Below, piece after piece: positions 8,956-18,541 of a stretch of DNA of 64,000 nt. A program made the translations under genes and the position numbers. The notes below the pieces were generated by a model. It did not search any database and was not told the origin of the DNA. It was given only the letters and a program-made list of their open reading frames with translations. Origin of the DNA: an uncultured Chryseobacterium sp. (lineage in GTDB: Bacteria; Bacteroidota; Bacteroidia; Flavobacteriales; Weeksellaceae). How positions within the stretch are numbered: the first letter of the stretch is position 1; each line of letters starts with the position of its first letter. Location of the stretch: the NCBI GenBank assembly GCA_913774355.1, contig CAJYGB010000017.1:106673-170672 (forward strand). The letters run 5' to 3'.

Positions 8956-8963
8956 TAAATTTG
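8956..8963 (+). promoter_or_regulatory. -7 element of the O-methyltransferase gene
   Basis: TAAATTTG lies 20 bp before ATG 8984 and within the region that a longer TTG-initiated reading (from 8831) would translate. This supports the shorter start. Confidence 0.5.
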
Positions 8964-8983
8964 AACTGCCTAAAATTTGTAGC

Positions 8984-9631
8984 ATGAGCTTTTTTGAAGA
9001 AAAAAATCCGGAGATGGACAGGTATCTGGAAACACACGCTTCGTCGGAACCTGAAATGCTGAGAAAACTGAGACGTGAAACCTATCAGAAAACTACGCAG
9101 CCCCATATGATTTCCGGGTATCAGCAGGGAAGATTATTAACGATCATTTCCCAGATGATGCAGCCGGAAAATATTCTGGAAATAGGAACTTTTACCGGAT
9201 ATGCCACGCTATGTCTTACTGCAGGAATGTCTAAGAACGGGAAGATCACCACTCTGGATGTAAATGAGGATCTGGCCTATTTGCCGAGAAAATATTTTTC
9301 GGAAAGCGAATTTTCCGATCAGATCCATTTTAAGCTTCAGGATGCCAAAGAATTTCTAAAAGAAACCGATGAGATTTTCGATCTGGTATTCATTGATGCC
9401 GATAAAGAAAATTATGCGGAATATTTCAGGCTGATCAAGCCGAGAACGAAATCGGGATCGGTCGTGATGTTCGATAACGTGCTCTGGTACGGAAAAGTGC
9501 TGGAAGAAAATCCAAAACAGAAATCTACTCAGGTGATTAAAGAACTGAATGATTTGATCGCGAAAGACGACGATTTTGAAAATCTTATTTTACCTTTGCG
9601 GGACGGGGTAAACTTCCTGAGAAGAAAATAG
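8984..9631 (+). CDS. Class I SAM-dependent O-methyltransferase (COMT/CCoAOMT-like)
   Basis: A 215-aa methyltransferase of O-methyltransferase family 3. The SAM-binding glycine motif ILEIGTFTGYATLCL is followed by the acidic strand TLDVNEDL and the metal-binding/catalytic DLVFIDADKENYAEYF segment. The frame is open upstream to a TTG at 8831, but the extra 51 residues are hydrophobic and unlike the family, and a -7 element sits inside them, so ATG 8984 is chosen. The methyl acceptor is unknown. It stands alone between the OmpA-like and NlpC/P60 genes. Confidence 0.88.
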   Translation: MSFFEEKNPEMDRYLETHASSEPEMLRKLRRETYQKTTQPHMISGYQQGRLLTIISQMMQPENILEIGTFTGYATLCLTAGMSKNGKITTLDVNEDLAYLPRKYFSESEFSDQIHFKLQDAKEFLKETDEIFDLVFIDADKENYAEYFRLIKPRTKSGSVVMFDNVLWYGKVLEENPKQKSTQVIKELNDLIAKDDDFENLILPLRDGVNFLRRK

Positions 9632-9705
9632 ACGAATGAGTATAATGTGAGGATCATGTGTCATTTCTAAGCTTTATTTTCAACCTGTAAACCAAATATA
9701 AACTG

Positions 9706-10422
9706 ATGAATAAAGGAATTTGTAGCGTTACGGTAGCACCAGTCCGGGCGGAAGCATCCGACCGTGCGGAAATTGTCACGGAGATCCTCTTTGGCGAAAG
9801 TGCGGATATTCTGGAAGTGAATAAAAACTGGACCAGAATAAAAATGCATTACGACGGCTATGAAGGATGGATGGATACCAAACAGCTCCGTCCGGTTGAA
9901 GATGAGGTACTTGCAAAACGTAAAGTGACGGTTGTTACCGAAGATTTCGCTTCCGTATTAATGAACGACGGAAAAACACTGCTTTCGATGGGTTCGGAAG
10001 TGGAGTTTCCGGTGGTTGCTTCAAAAAGAAGCCATGAGGTACGCGAAAGCATTGCTTTGACGGCAAAAGAATTTATCAATGTACCTTACCTGTGGGGCGG
10101 GAAGAGTTTCTTTGCGGTAGACTGTTCCGGCTTTACCCAGCTGGTCTATAAAATCCACGATATAAAATTACCGAGGGATGCTTCCCAGCAGGTAAATGTT
10201 GGCGAATCCTTAAGCTTTGTGGAAGAAAGTCGGCCCGGCGATCTTGCTTTTTTTGAAAATCCGGAAGGGAAAATCGTACATGTCGGGATCATGCTGGAAA
10301 ATCAGCGAATTATTCATGCTTCCGGAAAAGTGAGAATCGATACGCTGGATTCTACCGGGATCTTCAATATAGAACTGAACAAGCACACGCATAAACTGAG
10401 AGTGATTAAAAGTGTGCTTTAA
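9706..10422 (+). CDS. NlpC/P60 family peptidoglycan endopeptidase with SH3 domains
   Basis: A 238-aa C40 peptidase, probably a gamma-D-glutamyl-diamino acid endopeptidase. Residues 1-125 form two bacterial SH3-like modules (the GYEGWMDTKQL segment is typical). The NlpC/P60 domain follows with the catalytic triad Cys140 (VDCSGFTQL), His192 (VHVGIML) and His204 (IIHASG). No signal peptide is visible at the ATG used, which suggests a cytoplasmic peptide-recycling role like the YkfC type. The DUF1648 gene follows after 17 bp. Confidence 0.9.
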   Translation: MNKGICSVTVAPVRAEASDRAEIVTEILFGESADILEVNKNWTRIKMHYDGYEGWMDTKQLRPVEDEVLAKRKVTVVTEDFASVLMNDGKTLLSMGSEVEFPVVASKRSHEVRESIALTAKEFINVPYLWGGKSFFAVDCSGFTQLVYKIHDIKLPRDASQQVNVGESLSFVEESRPGDLAFFENPEGKIVHVGIMLENQRIIHASGKVRIDTLDSTGIFNIELNKHTHKLRVIKSVL

Positions 10423-10439
10423 CTTAAAATCTGTCTGAA

Positions 10440-10907
10440 ATGGAAAATATTCTATTTACTGTTTTTGATATTTTAAATTTCGTACTACTGGTTTTTCTGT
10501 GGTGGTTTACCGTAAAACAGTATAAATCTTTACCACAGGTCATTCCGATCCATTTCAATTTCGACGGAAAGGCGGATAATTTCGGGAATAAGAAATATGC
10601 CTTTCTGATGCCGGCGGTCTTAACGGGTCTTTATTTTCTATTTGCCTACGTGGTCAGAAGTCCGGAGTCCTCCAACTATCCTGTAGAAATTACCGAAGCA
10701 AATAAAAATGCACAGTTTTTGATTATGGAAATTTTTGTAAGATGGCTTTTTCTGTTGATTACATTGATCTTTCTGAACGGCCAGGATTATATGTTCCGAT
10801 ATTCCAAAGATGAGAAGGCAAAACCAAGGTTTGCCGTGTCTTCTACGTTGTTTTCGGTAATCGGAAGCCTGATCGTCCTGTTCATCTTCGTAGGTGTTTT
10901 TAAATGA
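10440..10907 (+). CDS. DUF1648 domain membrane protein
   Basis: A 155-aa protein with four predicted membrane helices. The first 70 residues match the DUF1648 pattern, with a helix followed by LPQVIPIHFNFDGKADNFGNK. DUF1648 proteins include SdpI-like immunity and uncharacterised membrane proteins. It begins 17 bp after the NlpC/P60 gene and is probably cotranscribed with it. Function is not established. Confidence 0.8.
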   Translation: MENILFTVFDILNFVLLVFLWWFTVKQYKSLPQVIPIHFNFDGKADNFGNKKYAFLMPAVLTGLYFLFAYVVRSPESSNYPVEITEANKNAQFLIMEIFVRWLFLLITLIFLNGQDYMFRYSKDEKAKPRFAVSSTLFSVIGSLIVLFIFVGVFK

Positions 10908-11018
10908 TAAAACAATACGGTTCCAATGGTGCAGACAGAAATACTTCTGTGGGTGGTTAAAATGGATGCTGTTTCAGATCCTTCAGCATAAATGATTGTG
11001 AAAAATTAAAATTGAATT

Positions 11019-12251
11019 ATGATGGCTTTTCTGTATAATCTGTTCATCCATCTTCTCATTTTCGGGATGAAAATGTTTTCTTTATTTGATGATAAAACTA
11101 AAAAAGGAGTTGAAGGCAGGAAAGAATCCCTGCAGAAAGTAAAAACCGGGTTTTTAAAATCCGATAAAGTGATCTGGATGCATGCTTCGAGCTTAGGGGA
11201 ATATGAACAGGGGCTGCCTGTTCTGGAAAGATTGAAAGACCATTTCTCCGATCATAAAATCCTGATAACTTTCTTTTCACCTTCCGGATATGAGCATGTG
11301 GTTAAAAAAGAAAATATTGCCGATGTGATCTGCTATCTTCCTTTTGATACAAAATCCTGTGTAAAAGAATTTGTACGCCAGTTTGATGTTCAACTATTTT
11401 TTACGGTGAAATATGATTACTGGTATCATCTGTTGGAAGAGCTGAAAAGCAAAGGAGCCAAAACCTATGTGATTTCTGCTTTGTTCTACGACCGCCAGTC
11501 TTTCTTTACCTCTTACGGGAAATGGTTTGTAGGGCAGCTTCAAAAAAATATTGACTGGTTTTTTCATCAGACCCAGATGTCTTATGCGCTGGCAAAAAGT
11601 GTTGGATTAACGAAATCCTCAGTGACGGGAGACACAAGATTCGACCGGGTAAAGCAGCTACGAGACCGCAACAACCATGTTGATTTTATCCGGGAATTCA
11701 TCGGAAAAGATAAAGCTGTTGTCTTCGGGAGTTCATGGCAGCCGGAAGAAAAAATAGTGGAAGAAGTTTCACAGTTGAGCCCTTATGCAAAGCTTATTGT
11801 TGCCCCGCATGATCTGAAAAGGGTTGAGGCCCTGAAACAGATGTTTCCGAATGCCCTTTTGTACAGTAAAATTGATTCTTCCGTAGCTGGTTTTAATTCC
11901 CATATTTTAATCATAGACAGCATCGGACTTCTGTCGAAACTCTATTCCTATGCCGATATCGCCGTAGTGGGCGGAGGTTTTCACGATGCGGGCCTTCATA
12001 ATATTTTAGAAGCGGCAACTTTTGGTGTTCCCGTAATTTTCGGAAATCATTATAAGAAGAATCCGGAAGCTGATGAACTGATTTCCGTTGATGGAGGCAG
12101 AGCTTTTGAAAATACAGGACTTGCCGCCGATTTTGTTATGTTTCTGATCAATAACGAAGAATTGCTTAAATCAATGTCTGAAAATGCTGAAAAATTCGTT
12201 TCCGAAAAATCGGAATCTACTGAATTGATTCTGAAGAAGATTCTAGCGTAA
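11019..12251 (+). CDS. waaA: 3-deoxy-D-manno-octulosonic acid (Kdo) transferase
   Basis: A 410-aa membrane-anchored GT-B glycosyltransferase (GT30 family) that adds Kdo from CMP-Kdo to lipid IVA. The N-terminal domain has the WMHASSLGEYEQGLPVLERL block that contains the catalytic Glu. The C-terminal nucleotide-binding domain contains APHDLKRVE, the GGGFHDAGLHNILEAA motif, and PVIFGNHYKKNPEA. An N-terminal hydrophobic helix anchors it to the inner membrane. Two ATGs (11019, 11022) are adjacent. The 3' end overlaps the convergent unknown gene by 9 bp. It works upstream of lpxB-dependent lipid A assembly, whose gene is at 40373. Confidence 0.93.
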   Translation: MMAFLYNLFIHLLIFGMKMFSLFDDKTKKGVEGRKESLQKVKTGFLKSDKVIWMHASSLGEYEQGLPVLERLKDHFSDHKILITFFSPSGYEHVVKKENIADVICYLPFDTKSCVKEFVRQFDVQLFFTVKYDYWYHLLEELKSKGAKTYVISALFYDRQSFFTSYGKWFVGQLQKNIDWFFHQTQMSYALAKSVGLTKSSVTGDTRFDRVKQLRDRNNHVDFIREFIGKDKAVVFGSSWQPEEKIVEEVSQLSPYAKLIVAPHDLKRVEALKQMFPNALLYSKIDSSVAGFNSHILIIDSIGLLSKLYSYADIAVVGGGFHDAGLHNILEAATFGVPVIFGNHYKKNPEADELISVDGGRAFENTGLAADFVMFLINNEELLKSMSENAEKFVSEKSESTELILKKILA

Positions 12252-12869
12252 AAAGCCCCGGCTTTTAATGTCTTTGATAATTTGGTCGAAATTTTCGGGA
12301 ATCCGGTCACTGGTCAGCCAATTGAAATCGATTCCGTTGTTGATGAACAGCTTCGACAGGTATTTGTTCTGAAGGATTTTTTCTTTCAAATGGTCAAGGT
12401 GTTCATCAATCTCCATCCAGTAATCAACATCCAGTTTTCTGGTTAGCAGAAGAGCCTTTACCGTTTTGTTGATTAAATACAAGTACAGTTTATAAACATT
12501 ATCGAATCTCTGGCGGCTGAGGTCTTCGTTATGCTTCAGGATTTCATTTACCAAAAGGATATTCAGGGAAACTTCCCCGAACTTATCGGTGGTAATCTTT
12601 ACATGTTCGGTAATTTCCGCACTGATCTTACGGATAATCGAAAGGAAATATTTCTGGTTGCCGATGTATTTTGAAGCCAGCAGAACTTTCTCCTGCACAA
12701 TTTCTTCCATCGCATCGCGTTTATTATCGGTAGTTTCGGGATCGATCAGCTCGAAATACAGTTTTTTAGACAGCAGCTTGTCTTTCTTAAGCAATCTGAA
12801 AATCAGCTTATCCTTTTCCACAGATGAAAAATTGCTGAGGGCAGCTTTAAACTCTTTTGAATATTCCAT
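12243..12869 (-). CDS. Conserved hypothetical protein in polysaccharide operon
   Basis: A 208-aa, mostly alpha-helical, charged protein without signal peptide or membrane segment. I recognise no catalytic motif. It is the last gene of a leftward operon after an acyltransferase and a GT2 glycosyltransferase (8-bp gap), and its end overlaps waaA tail-to-tail by 9 bp. The helical repeats may act in protein binding, but I cannot assign a function. The operon position may reflect coexpression only. Confidence 0.72.
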   Translation of the reverse strand: MEYSKEFKAALSNFSSVEKDKLIFRLLKKDKLLSKKLYFELIDPETTDNKRDAMEEIVQEKVLLASKYIGNQKYFLSIIRKISAEITEHVKITTDKFGEVSLNILLVNEILKHNEDLSRQRFDNVYKLYLYLINKTVKALLLTRKLDVDYWMEIDEHLDHLKEKILQNKYLSKLFINNGIDFNWLTSDRIPENFDQIIKDIKSRGFLR

Positions 12870-12877
12870 TTTTAAAT

Positions 12878-13636
12878 TTAATTAAAAATTTTCGAATATT
12901 TCAAAAACCCGTTAAGGGCCCAGTTGGCGGTATAGTATAAAGAAGTTAGGGTGGAAAACCCCATAAACTCTTTGTAAACAAGATATTGGTCTTTAATGAT
13001 GTTTTTCTTTTTGCGGGAAACACTGTTTTCGCGCATCCTGTATTTTGCCAGCGTCTTATTCAGAGGATAGCCTTTCGGAATTTCTTTCAGCAGATTCAGC
13101 CACATCACGTGATCTTCACGCTTGCTTTTTACCGGGAAGAAAAATTTTCCAACGCGTTGGGTGTCATATATTGTTGAAACAGGGGCCAGTCTGCACGTTT
13201 TAAGAAGATTGGAAAACGTAACAACCGTATCCGCTTCAAAATCCTTTAAAATCGGCTCCATCGAATGTTCGTCACACCTTGAATAGTTGCAGTATACCAA
13301 TTCTGCTTTGTTTTCCTGCATGAAATCCGTCATCGTTTCCAGATATTCCGGGAGCCAGAGGTCATCGGAGTCCAGAAAGGCGATGAATCTTCCTTCAGCC
13401 CTTTCCAGGCTTTTGTTGCGGGCATTTCCTGCACCGGCGTTCTGTTCCAATATCTGAAGTTTGATTCTGGGATCGTTGTATTGACGGATAATCTCAACCG
13501 TATTATCGGTAGAACGGTCGTCGGAAATCAGCCATTCCCAGTTTTTATAGGTTTGGTCCAGGACCGACTGTATCGTTTCCCCGATGAATTCTGCGGAATT
13601 GTAAGAAGGCGTAATAATGGAAACAAGTTCTTTCAT
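12878..13636 (-). CDS. Glycosyltransferase family 2
   Basis: A 252-aa GT-A fold transferase with the N-terminal nucleotide-binding segment VSIITPSYNSAEFI, the DDRSTDNT motif near residue 40, and the metal-binding DxD region AFLDSDDLW near residue 90. Such enzymes transfer sugars from nucleotide-sugars onto surface polysaccharide or LPS intermediates at the inner membrane. It sits 7 bp after the acyltransferase and 8 bp before the unknown gene, so the three are an operon. Donor and acceptor are unknown. Confidence 0.9.
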   Translation of the reverse strand: MKELVSIITPSYNSAEFIGETIQSVLDQTYKNWEWLISDDRSTDNTVEIIRQYNDPRIKLQILEQNAGAGNARNKSLERAEGRFIAFLDSDDLWLPEYLETMTDFMQENKAELVYCNYSRCDEHSMEPILKDFEADTVVTFSNLLKTCRLAPVSTIYDTQRVGKFFFPVKSKREDHVMWLNLLKEIPKGYPLNKTLAKYRMRENSVSRKKKNIIKDQYLVYKEFMGFSTLTSLYYTANWALNGFLKYSKIFN

Positions 13637-13643
13637 TCGTGTT

Positions 13644-14627
13644 TTATAAAAATTTTTTCTCGTAAAAATGCCATGAACTTATCCCAACGGCGATCACCAC
13701 AAGCATACAGGCTACAGCCATGAGATAAGGATTGTAATCCCTGAAAAGACCTAATGTCGTAAAAGTCCGGATAATCGGAAAGTGGAAGATGTAAATGCCA
13801 TACGTGAAATCCCCGTACTTCCCGAAATTGTTGAGAAATTTAAAGGAATAAGCGATGTATAGCACAATAATCCCGATCATCATCGGCGAAAAGAATTTGA
13901 TGTTAAAAATCAAATCGATCCAGACCGTAAGAATGGCGATGATAAAAAGCGTGTGCTTATGTTTGATGAACAGATCAAAATTAAAATAAATCAGCATTCC
14001 CGGAATAAAGTATGACAAAGTGCCCGGAAGCTGCTTGGCTACGGAGATCTTATTCAGCGATTCAAAATAATTAAGATAGATCAAAGAAAGGAAATAAATA
14101 ACGATTAAGCTGATATTTCTATATTTATTATTCTTTCCGAAAAGGAGAAACAGCAGAGGAACAGAAAAATAATAGCTCATTTCGATCTTGAGCGTCCATA
14201 AAGCTCCGTTCACCGCCTGATTTCCGAAAACTCCAGGCAGCCACGGTGCCTTGAAATTCAGGAAGATGGAATTCCAGAACAGGTATTTGTAAACCTGGAT
14301 GTTGCTGAAATATTCCTGAAAAGTGTAAGTGCTGACAAGGCTCAATAAAACAGCGCAGAGGAAAACAACCAGCAGATAGGCAGGAACAATTCTCCGTATC
14401 CTTTTTTTGATATAACTTTTGAGGCTCGACGAGCGCTCGTAGCTTCTGGCAATCAGAAAACCGCTTACTACAAAAAATCCGAAAACAGCAATTTCTATAG
14501 GGCTGTTCTCAAAAATTTTAAGATCGGGAGAAGCACTCAGTGCCCCCAAATGCCCGACGAAAACGATAAAAGCGAGAAGAACACGGATGAAATCAAAATT
14601 ATTTTTCGTTAAGTCCTGCATTTGCAT
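13644..14627 (-). CDS. Acyltransferase family 3 membrane protein (OafA/YrhL type)
   Basis: Integral membrane acyltransferase that O-acetylates (or otherwise acylates) surface sugars. The N-terminal NNFDFIRVLLAFIVFVGHLGAL contains the conserved Arg and His. About ten hydrophobic helices follow, with the FFVVSGFLIARSY and GIYIFHFPI segments typical of the family. The frame is open to a TTG at 14639, but a -7 element overlaps it (14637-14644), so ATG 14627 or 14621 is the real start. The 327-aa length is typical for a version without the C-terminal SGNH domain. Confidence 0.9.
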   Translation of the reverse strand: MQMQDLTKNNFDFIRVLLAFIVFVGHLGALSASPDLKIFENSPIEIAVFGFFVVSGFLIARSYERSSSLKSYIKKRIRRIVPAYLLVVFLCAVLLSLVSTYTFQEYFSNIQVYKYLFWNSIFLNFKAPWLPGVFGNQAVNGALWTLKIEMSYYFSVPLLFLLFGKNNKYRNISLIVIYFLSLIYLNYFESLNKISVAKQLPGTLSYFIPGMLIYFNFDLFIKHKHTLFIIAILTVWIDLIFNIKFFSPMMIGIIVLYIAYSFKFLNNFGKYGDFTYGIYIFHFPIIRTFTTLGLFRDYNPYLMAVACMLVVIAVGISSWHFYEKKFL

Positions 14628-14636
14628 TGTTTTGTG

Positions 14637-14644
14637 CAAAAATA
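14637..14644 (-). promoter_or_regulatory. -7 element of the acyltransferase-GT2 operon
   Basis: TATTTTTG on the minus strand lies 9 nt before ATG 14627 and 15 nt before ATG 14621, so the leader would be very short. Confidence 0.55.
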
Positions 14645-14821
14645 GTTTTTTTCACAGAATACAAAAGGGTTGCGGTTGATGAATGTTTATTAAATAAAGG
14701 TCATTTAAAGGATTTTATAAAGGCCGTAATCAGAAAATGATAAATTTTAATAATATTTTTTCAAAAATATTGTATAATAATATAAATAAATCATAATTTT
14801 AGCCCTTGAAAAATTTGATAC

Positions 14822-15295
14822 ATGAAGAAATTAGCATTATTATTTGCAGGTTTATCATTATTCGTAGCAACGGGTTGTAACAACGATACCACGGAAGTGA
14901 TGGAAGCTCCGCTGGTAGGAGTGTGGCAGCCGGTAAAAAAAGTAGTAACCAGAGTGCCAACCGGTGGGCAGCCGGTTTCCGATGGGATTTCTTTTGATAC
15001 TACATGCCAGCAAACATCAAGATGGACTTTTTCCTCAGGAAACGCCGGGAAAAGAAAAGATATGGGAGACAGCTCAACGCCGGGAACCTGTACGCCTACT
15101 TTCGACAGAACCTTCAGCTATAGCTATGATAAATCAAGCAAAGCGATCCAGATAAAATATCAGGGAATTGTTGAGCCTGATCAGGGAAGGATCATCAGCA
15201 TCAGCGATACTTCTTTAAATATAATGTTTGAAGATAAAACGGACCCTACAGAATTTCATTCCGAAACCTATACCTTCAAGAGAATTCCACAGTAA
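14822..15295 (+). CDS. Hypothetical lipocalin-like lipoprotein
   Basis: A 157-aa lipoprotein with lipobox VATGC (Cys19). The mature part starts with LVGVWQPVKK, a pattern found in Bacteroidota lipocalin-like domains, and contains two internal cysteines that may form a disulfide. The upstream 180 bp is AT-rich, and a near-consensus -7 element ends about 25 bp before the start. A terminator follows. Function unknown. Confidence 0.75.
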   Translation: MKKLALLFAGLSLFVATGCNNDTTEVMEAPLVGVWQPVKKVVTRVPTGGQPVSDGISFDTTCQQTSRWTFSSGNAGKRKDMGDSSTPGTCTPTFDRTFSYSYDKSSKAIQIKYQGIVEPDQGRIISISDTSLNIMFEDKTDPTEFHSETYTFKRIPQ

Positions 15296-15329
15296 TGCTC
15301 TGAACGAATTAATCAACATACCATACAGG

Positions 15330-15354
15330 ATCTCATCTTCGGATGGGATTTTTT
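15330..15354 (+). terminator. Rho-independent terminator with UUCG loop
   Basis: An 8-bp stem ATCTCATC / GATGGGAT (one G-U pair) is closed by a TTCG tetraloop and followed by T6, 35 nt after the lipoprotein stop. Confidence 0.82.
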
Positions 15355-15404
15355 GTTTTATGAGATTTAATTCAAAATTAAATTTACATTTCTTTTAAAA
15401 TCAT

Positions 15405-15412
15405 TATTTTTG
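15405..15412 (+). promoter_or_regulatory. -7 element of leuS
   Basis: TATTTTTG matches TAnnTTTG and gives a leader of about 70 nt before the GTG start of leuS. I see no obvious T-box or attenuator in the leader. Confidence 0.5.
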
Positions 15413-15487
15413 TGAATCTTGAATGAGGGATAAATTATAAAATAATCTGATTTCAAAAGTCTAACATATAATATCTATAATAATAAA

Positions 15488-18301
15488 GTGTTTTACGATC
15501 ATCAGCAGATAGAAAAAAAGTGGCAGAAATACTGGGAAGAGCATCAAACCTACAAAACTTCCAACAGCACAGATAAACCTAAATTTTATGTTCTCGATAT
15601 GTTTCCGTATCCTTCCGGAGCAGGTCTTCACGTAGGCCATCCGCTGGGATATATTGCTTCTGATATCTATGCGAGATACAAAAGACATCAGGGATTTAAT
15701 GTGCTTCACCCGGTAGGTTACGACAGCTTCGGACTTCCTGCTGAGCAGTATGCGATCCAGACCGGGCAGCATCCGGCGATCACAACTGAGCAAAACATTA
15801 CAAGATATGAAGAGCAGTTGAGAAAAATCGGTTTCTCTTTCGACTGGAGTCGTGAGGTGCGAACTTCCGATGCATCTTATTATAAATGGACGCAGTGGAT
15901 TTTCATTGAGCTGTTCCATTCCTGGTATAACAAAGATGCCGATAAGGCAGAATCTATCCAGACCCTGATCAAACATTTTGAAGAAAGAGGTACAGAAGGA
16001 TTAAATGCTAATCAAAATGATGAGCTTGATTTCACCGCAGAAGAATGGAACGCCGCTTCTGCAATGGATAAAGAAGATATTCTATTGAATTACCGTCTGG
16101 CTTACAGAGCAGAGACTACTGTTAACTGGTGTCCTGCTCTAGGAACGGTACTGGCGAATGATGAAGTAAAAGACGGAAAATCCGAAAGAGGAGGATTCCC
16201 GGTTTTTCAGAAAAAGATGATGCAGTGGAGCATGAGGATTTCCGCGTACTCCGAAAGATTGCTGCAGGGATTAAAAACACTGGACTGGCCACAGCCTCTG
16301 AAGGATTCCCAGGAATACTGGATCGGGAAATCGCAGGGCGCACAGGTTAAATTTAATATCGAAGGGCAGAATGAAACGGTAGAAGTTTTCACCACAAGAC
16401 CTGATACGATTTTCGGAGCAACCTTTATGGTGCTGGCTCCTGAGAATCCTTTGGTGGAAGCCCTTACAACAGAAGCTCAGAAAACGGAAATCGAAAACTA
16501 CATCGAAGAAACTTCCAAAAAAACCGAAAGGGACCGGATGTCTGACGTGAAGAATGTTTCTGGTGCCTTTACCGGAAGCTATGCCGTAAATCCTTTCAGC
16601 AATGAGAGAATGCCGGTCTTTATTTCGGATTATGTGCTGATGGGCTACGGAACCGGAGCGGTAATGGCTGTTCCGGCGCATGATGAAAGGGATCACCGTT
16701 TCGCAAAGAAATTCAATCTTGAGATTAAAAAAGTAGTGGAGACGGACGAAGATGTTCAGGAAGCTTCTTACGATTCTAAAGATTCGGTGTGCGTAAACTC
16801 CGATTTCCTGAATGGACTGAATTATAACGATGCCAAAGCATTGATCATTTCGGCTATTGAAAAAAAAGGAATCGGCCACGGAACAACAAATTACAGACAG
16901 CGGGACGCGATTTTTTCAAGACAGCGCTATTGGGGAGAGCCGGTTCCCGTATATTATAAGGATGGAATGCCTTACACTTTGCCGGTTTCGGCTTTGCCGC
17001 TGGAACTTCCGGAAGTAGAAAAATATTTACCGACTGAAGACGGTGATCCGCCATTGGGAAATGCCAAAACTTTTGCCTGGGATGAAATCGCTCAGAAAGT
17101 TGTAGATACTGATCTTATTAATGAAACCACCGTTTTCCCGTTGGAATTATCTACCATGCCGGGATGGGCAGGAAGCTCATGGTATTTCCTGAGATATATG
17201 GATCCGAATGACGATAAGGCTTTTGTGGAAAAAGAGCTTGCAGATTATTGGGGACAAGTAGACTTATACATCGGCGGAAGCGAACACGCTACCGGCCACT
17301 TGTTGTATTCCCGATTCTGGAACATGTTTTTAAAGGACAGAGGATATATCAGTCATAATGAACCTTTCCAGAAGCTGATTAATCAAGGGATGATTTTGGG
17401 AATGAGTGCGTTTGTATATAGAGTTGACGGTACTAATCAATATGTATCTAAAAGTTTGGCCAAAGATTACAACACCCAGCAAATTCATGTAGACGTATCC
17501 TTATTAAAAGGGACTTCTGATGAACTGGATACAGAGGCCTTTAAAGCATGGAGACCCGATTATGCCGATGCCGAATTTATTCTGGAAGACGGAAAATACA
17601 TTACCGGCCGTGAAGTGGAAAAGATGTCCAAATCGAAATACAACGTTGTAAACCCGGATGACATCTGTGACGAATACGGAGCCGACGGATTGAGGTTGTA
17701 CGAAATGTTCCTTGGACCCCTGGAACAATCCAAGCCCTGGAATACGCAAGGATTAAGCGGCGTTTACGGATTTTTGAAAAAATTCTGGAACCTGTACTTT
17801 GACGGCGATACATTCTCTGTTTCCGATGAAGAGCCGACGAAAGCGGAATATAAAGTGTTGCATACCTTAATAAAGAAGGTCGTTTACGATATTGAAAACT
17901 TCTCTTTCAATACATCAGTATCTTCATTTATGATCGCGGTAAATGAACTGCAAAAAATAAAATGCAACAAACGCAATATTTTGGAACCTCTTGCCGTTAT
18001 CATTTCTCCGTATGCACCTCATATTTGTGAAGAGCTTTGGAGTTTACTGGGACACAACAAATCCATTGAGTTTGAAAAATTCCCTGTACTTAATGAAGAG
18101 TACCTGGTAGAAGACGAAATCCAGTATCCGGTAAGTGTAAACGGTAAAATGAAGTTTAAAATTTCGCTTTCTGCACAGCTTACTGCAAAAGAAGTGGAAG
18201 AAGTCGTACTGAAAGATGAAAAAATGCAGCAGATTCTGGAAGGTAAAATACCCAATAAAATCATTGTGGTGCCTCACAGAATTGTGAATATAGTAATTTA
18301 A
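15488..18301 (+). CDS. leuS: Leucine--tRNA ligase, GTG start
   Basis: Charges tRNA-Leu. The class I signature HIGH is seen as HVGH in [17 protein letters not shown] near residue 45, and KMSKS as [10 protein letters not shown] near residue 715. The CP1 editing domain contains [12 protein letters not shown] and the [15 protein letters not shown] block. The 937 aa is longer than the E. coli enzyme because of insertions often seen in Bacteroidota (for example around 140-175 and 640-700). No ATG is available upstream in frame, and the next Met is deep in the catalytic domain, so GTG 15488 is the initiator. It is monocistronic. Confidence 0.96.
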   Translation: MFYDHQQIEKKWQKYWEEHQTYKTSNSTDKPKFYVLDMFPYPSGAGLHVGHPLGYIASDIYARYKRHQGFNVLHPVGYDSFGLPAEQYAIQTGQHPAITTEQNITRYEEQLRKIGFSFDWSREVRTSDASYYKWTQWIFIELFHSWYNKDADKAESIQTLIKHFEERGTEGLNANQNDELDFTAEEWNAASAMDKEDILLNYRLAYRAETTVNWCPALGTVLANDEVKDGKSERGGFPVFQKKMMQWSMRISAYSERLLQGLKTLDWPQPLKDSQEYWIGKSQGAQVKFNIEGQNETVEVFTTRPDTIFGATFMVLAPENPLVEALTTEAQKTEIENYIEETSKKTERDRMSDVKNVSGAFTGSYAVNPFSNERMPVFISDYVLMGYGTGAVMAVPAHDERDHRFAKKFNLEIKKVVETDEDVQEASYDSKDSVCVNSDFLNGLNYNDAKALIISAIEKKGIGHGTTNYRQRDAIFSRQRYWGEPVPVYYKDGMPYTLPVSALPLELPEVEKYLPTEDGDPPLGNAKTFAWDEIAQKVVDTDLINETTVFPLELSTMPGWAGSSWYFLRYMDPNDDKAFVEKELADYWGQVDLYIGGSEHATGHLLYSRFWNMFLKDRGYISHNEPFQKLINQGMILGMSAFVYRVDGTNQYVSKSLAKDYNTQQIHVDVSLLKGTSDELDTEAFKAWRPDYADAEFILEDGKYITGREVEKMSKSKYNVVNPDDICDEYGADGLRLYEMFLGPLEQSKPWNTQGLSGVYGFLKKFWNLYFDGDTFSVSDEEPTKAEYKVLHTLIKKVVYDIENFSFNTSVSSFMIAVNELQKIKCNKRNILEPLAVIISPYAPHICEELWSLLGHNKSIEFEKFPVLNEEYLVEDEIQYPVSVNGKMKFKISLSAQLTAKEVEEVVLKDEKMQQILEGKIPNKIIVVPHRIVNIVI

Positions 18302-18483
18302 ATAAAATTTAACATTGGCAATTTAAAAAAAATGAAGGCTGAATTTTTTTAACTTTTTAATGTAAAAGCTTAAATTAAAAAATATTGCCAAAAAAAAAGA
18401 AAATAATTATAATATCGGAATTGTATTAAAATTTTGTTATCAAAAAAAAGCAAAATGTTTATTTAAGACTCTTGCATTTTAAT

Positions 18484-18491
18484 TATTTTTG
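18484..18491 (+). promoter_or_regulatory. -7 element of the exbB-exbD-exbD-tonB operon
   Basis: TATTTTTG lies 50 bp before the exbB ATG, in a very AT-rich intergenic region (18302-18541). No clear -33 TTG is found at canonical spacing. Confidence 0.5.
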
Positions 18492-18541
18492 CCTTTAATT
18501 TACATCTTGTAAAATTTTAAAACAATATAATTTAGTTAAAT

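Noticed and set aside
8831-8983. 51-residue N-terminal extension of the O-methyltransferase from a TTG
   Set aside because: A -7 element (8956-8963) lies inside it, and the family begins at the ATG 8984 product.
16271-16879. Minus-strand frame of 202 codons inside leuS
   Set aside because: It is antisense to the leuS editing domain; composition is that of a mirrored frame.
18315-18391. Distant inverted repeat TTGGCAAT ... ATTGCCAA after leuS
   Set aside because: The arms are about 60 bp apart in an AT-rich spacer, without a T run, so chance is likely.
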